From positions 1 through 64,000 of the forward strand of contig CAJIZY010000021.1 in the NCBI GenBank assembly GCA_905181965.1: a stretch of DNA of 64,000 nucleotides. The letters run 5' to 3'. Numbering within the stretch: position 1 is the first letter of the stretch; each line of letters starts with the position of its first letter. The notes beneath the pieces are model-generated. The model made no database searches, had not been told where the DNA came from, and saw only the letters and a program-made list of their open reading frames with translations. A program made the translations under genes and the position numbers. Positions 62,225 to 64,000 of this stretch are shown piece after piece. This DNA is from Akkermansiaceae bacterium. GTDB lineage: Bacteria > Verrucomicrobiota > Verrucomicrobiia > Verrucomicrobiales > Akkermansiaceae.

Positions 62225-64000
62225 ATGAGCAGCTCATCCATCGAGGCGAGAATTGCGTTGGTCGGAAATCCTAACGCAGGAAAGACCACCCTTTTCAACG
62301 CCCTCACCGGGCAAAACCAAAAAGTCGGTAACTACACCGGTGCTACCGTCTCTCGAAAATCCGGAACTTTCTTCACGCCTCACGGGCATAAGTTCGAACT
62401 CATCGACCTTCCTGGTGCCTACTCCCTAGATCCCAATTCACCAGACGAAGAAATTACCCGGAATGTCCTCATTGGTGATCAGGAAGATGAGGAAACCCCC
62501 AACCTCATCCTCTGTGTTCTCGATGCCACCCACCTCGAACGTCATCTCTACCTGCTCATCCAAGTTATCGATCTTGGCTATCCCGTCGTCGTCGCTCTGA
62601 ACAAAACCGACAGCGCCGAATCCCAAGGACTCCGCCTTGATCCCACCGCGCTAGGTGAAAGATTCGGCGTCCCGTTCGTCGCGATTTCCGCGATGACCGA
62701 GCGTGGTATCACACAGCTCAAACAGGCTCTCCGCCATCCTTTTCCCTCTCCTCCAGGCAGACTTTGGAAAGGTCCCGCCGAACTGGAAGAAGCCATTAAA
62801 AAATCAACCAAACTCGCCGAAACCAACAGAGAAAATAATCCTGCTGCATCCGGCTTAATGGCAGTGGTGAAAGATAACCCGGAAGCTAAGGAGTTCATTC
62901 AGAAGACCCGCTTTGAATATATCCACCGCGCAGTCGAAGTCGGGCTCCAACGCCCCAATGAAGAATTACTCGCGCTCACAGACCGTATTGACGCCCAGAC
63001 GCTCCATCCAATCAAAGGTTGGTGTATCTTTACGGCCCTGATGATCACCGTCTTTTGGTCGATCTTCAAGTTTGCCGAAATGCCCATGGGGTTGATCGAA
63101 GAAGGGCAGGAAACACTTCAAGGGTGGGTGAGAGATTTTATTGGCGAGGGGGATTTTCAGAGTCTCATCGTCGATGGCATCATAGCCGGAGTCGGGGGGG
63201 TCCTCATCTTTCTTCCACAGATCATTCTCCTCTTTTTCTTCATCAGCCTTCTTGAAAGCACCGGCTATATGGCACGCGCAGCTTACTTGATGGATGGGGT
63301 TATGAACAAAGTCGGCCTCAGCGGAAAATCGTTTCTCCCCCTTCTTTCAGGCTACGCCTGCGCTATTCCCGGCATCATGGCCACTCGCACTATTCCGAAT
63401 AACAAAGAACGCCTCGCTACTATTCTCATTCTCCCGTGGACCTCATGCACAGCACGACTTCCAGTTTACACCCTGATTATTCCTTTGATATTTGTAGGAG
63501 CCCTTCAGCAAGGTCTCGCGCTCTTCGGCATCTATGCATTAGGCACAATCACGGCTCTTCTCGCTGCAAAAATCCTCAAACCCCGACTCGGTAAAACCGA
63601 ACCCTCCCAATTCCTTCTCGAGCTCCCTCCCTACCAAAAACCACAATGGAGACACATCCTACAACAGGTCAGTGAGCGAGCCTTCGCCTTCATCAAAAAA
63701 GCGGGCACCGTTATCCTCGGGCTCAGTATTATTCTTTGGTTTCTCGAGACCTATCCCAAGAGCGACTCGGATGACCCCATCGTTCAGCAGGCCGAATCCT
63801 TTAACGGTCAAATCGGCGAGATCATAGAACCCGTGGTCGCTCCACTAGGTTGGGATACCCGCATGGGAACCGCCATGATTGCATCCTTCGCCGCGCGCGA
63901 AGTTTTTCGTTCCTCCATCGCCATTTCATACGCTACCGATGAGGAAGATGGGAAAGAAATGCGTGACAAGCTATCTGCCTCAACCCACTCCGATGGAACC
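62225..64000 (+). CDS. feoB: Ferrous iron transporter FeoB, N-terminal part (runs off window)
   Basis: Open from ATG 62225 to the window end, 592 codons, no stop. The G domain has IALVGNPNAGKTTLFNAL (G1), VGNYTGATVSRKSG (G2), LIDLPGAYSLDP (G3) and VALNKTD (G4), then a GDI region. The membrane part includes GGVLIFLPQIILLFFFISLL, ESTGYMARAAYLMD, the first gate helix with GYACAIPGIMATRTI and TSCTARLPVYTLI, and AFIKKAGTVILGLSIILWFL. It imports Fe2+ across the inner membrane. The C-terminus is not seen. Confidence 0.95.
   Translation, partial: MSSSSIEARIALVGNPNAGKTTLFNALTGQNQKVGNYTGATVSRKSGTFFTPHGHKFELIDLPGAYSLDPNSPDEEITRNVLIGDQEDEETPNLILCVLDATHLERHLYLLIQVIDLGYPVVVALNKTDSAESQGLRLDPTALGERFGVPFVAISAMTERGITQLKQALRHPFPSPPGRLWKGPAELEEAIKKSTKLAETNRENNPAASGLMAVVKDNPEAKEFIQKTRFEYIHRAVEVGLQRPNEELLALTDRIDAQTLHPIKGWCIFTALMITVFWSIFKFAEMPMGLIEEGQETLQGWVRDFIGEGDFQSLIVDGIIAGVGGVLIFLPQIILLFFFISLLESTGYMARAAYLMDGVMNKVGLSGKSFLPLLSGYACAIPGIMATRTIPNNKERLATILILPWTSCTARLPVYTLIIPLIFVGALQQGLALFGIYALGTITALLAAKILKPRLGKTEPSQFLLELPPYQKPQWRHILQQVSERAFAFIKKAGTVILGLSIILWFLETYPKSDSDDPIVQQAESFNGQIGEIIEPVVAPLGWDTRMGTAMIASFAAREVFRSSIAISYATDEEDGKEMRDKLSASTHSDGT

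Overview
The window looks like a chromosome segment of a Verrucomicrobiota bacterium, probably a free-living relative of Rubritaleaceae/Akkermansiaceae. The evidence is a PVC-type membrane-bound dehydrogenase fused to an azurin domain, paired sulfatases, two PEP-CTERM proteins, sialidases, Gfo/Idh/MocA and TIM-barrel sugar isomerases, and a MurC-MurB fusion. This is inference from gene content; no 16S rRNA is present. There is no CRISPR array, transposase or prophage. RNA genes are tRNA-Leu(UAA), tRNA-Pro(UGG) and a small SRP RNA.

Layout. 1-4.4 kb: probable heme-uptake locus (start of a TonB-dependent receptor, DUF6607 protein, HigA-type HTH protein, HemS/ChuX-like protein, PEP-CTERM protein, AraC regulator). 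4.5-11.4 kb: sugar isomerase, CvpA-like protein, lipase-like lipoprotein, tRNA-Leu, DUF58 protein, TlpA-like protein without cysteines, SET-domain protein. 11.5-20.7 kb: parB (two frame breaks), M28 peptidase, RsgA, rhomboid, mazG (frame break), SRP RNA, aldo/keto reductase and SDR, OmpA lipoprotein, WbuC cupin. 20.7-24.4 kb: three overlapping genes that fit synthesis and phosphorolysis of glucosylglycerate. 24.5-30.9 kb: PEP-CTERM protein, two sialidases, GntR/LacI hybrid regulator, Fpg/Nei glycosylase. 31-38.3 kb: argF, GtrA and a surface-polymer cluster. 38.6-42.1 kb: sugar catabolism, tRNA-Pro, GT2-Rossmann fusion, CPXCG protein. 42.3-46 kb: TonB, MerC protein, FAD oxidoreductase, secreted thioredoxin-like protein. 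46-55.9 kb: PVC dehydrogenase, FAH-family protein, mutS (frame break), two sulfatases. 55.9-64 kb: murC-murB and murG, argD (disrupted), N-glycosylasparaginase-like protein, feoA and the start of feoB behind a Fur-like box.

The most interesting signal is a pair of candidate selenoproteins. In the CPXCG zinc-ribbon gene (41923-42093, minus) and in a secreted thioredoxin-like gene (45355-46029, plus), an in-frame TGA sits exactly at an expected cysteine: the fifth Cys of the CPXCG family, and the first residue of a UxxC redox motif. Each TGA is followed, 11 and 15 nt later, by a 17-nt hairpin of the same design: four base pairs, a U.U mismatch, one pair and a five-base loop. This is the place and size of a bacterial SECIS element. 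Conventional annotation truncates both genes.

A second theme is broken reading frames in otherwise well conserved genes: parB (twice), mazG, mutS, argD, the dehydrogenase-azurin gene, a polytopic membrane protein, an esterase and a sulfatase leader. Several lie at homopolymers or short repeats in housekeeping genes, so consensus indel errors are the simplest reading. The argD lesion is different: a stretch of about 58 nt replaces a conserved coding segment.
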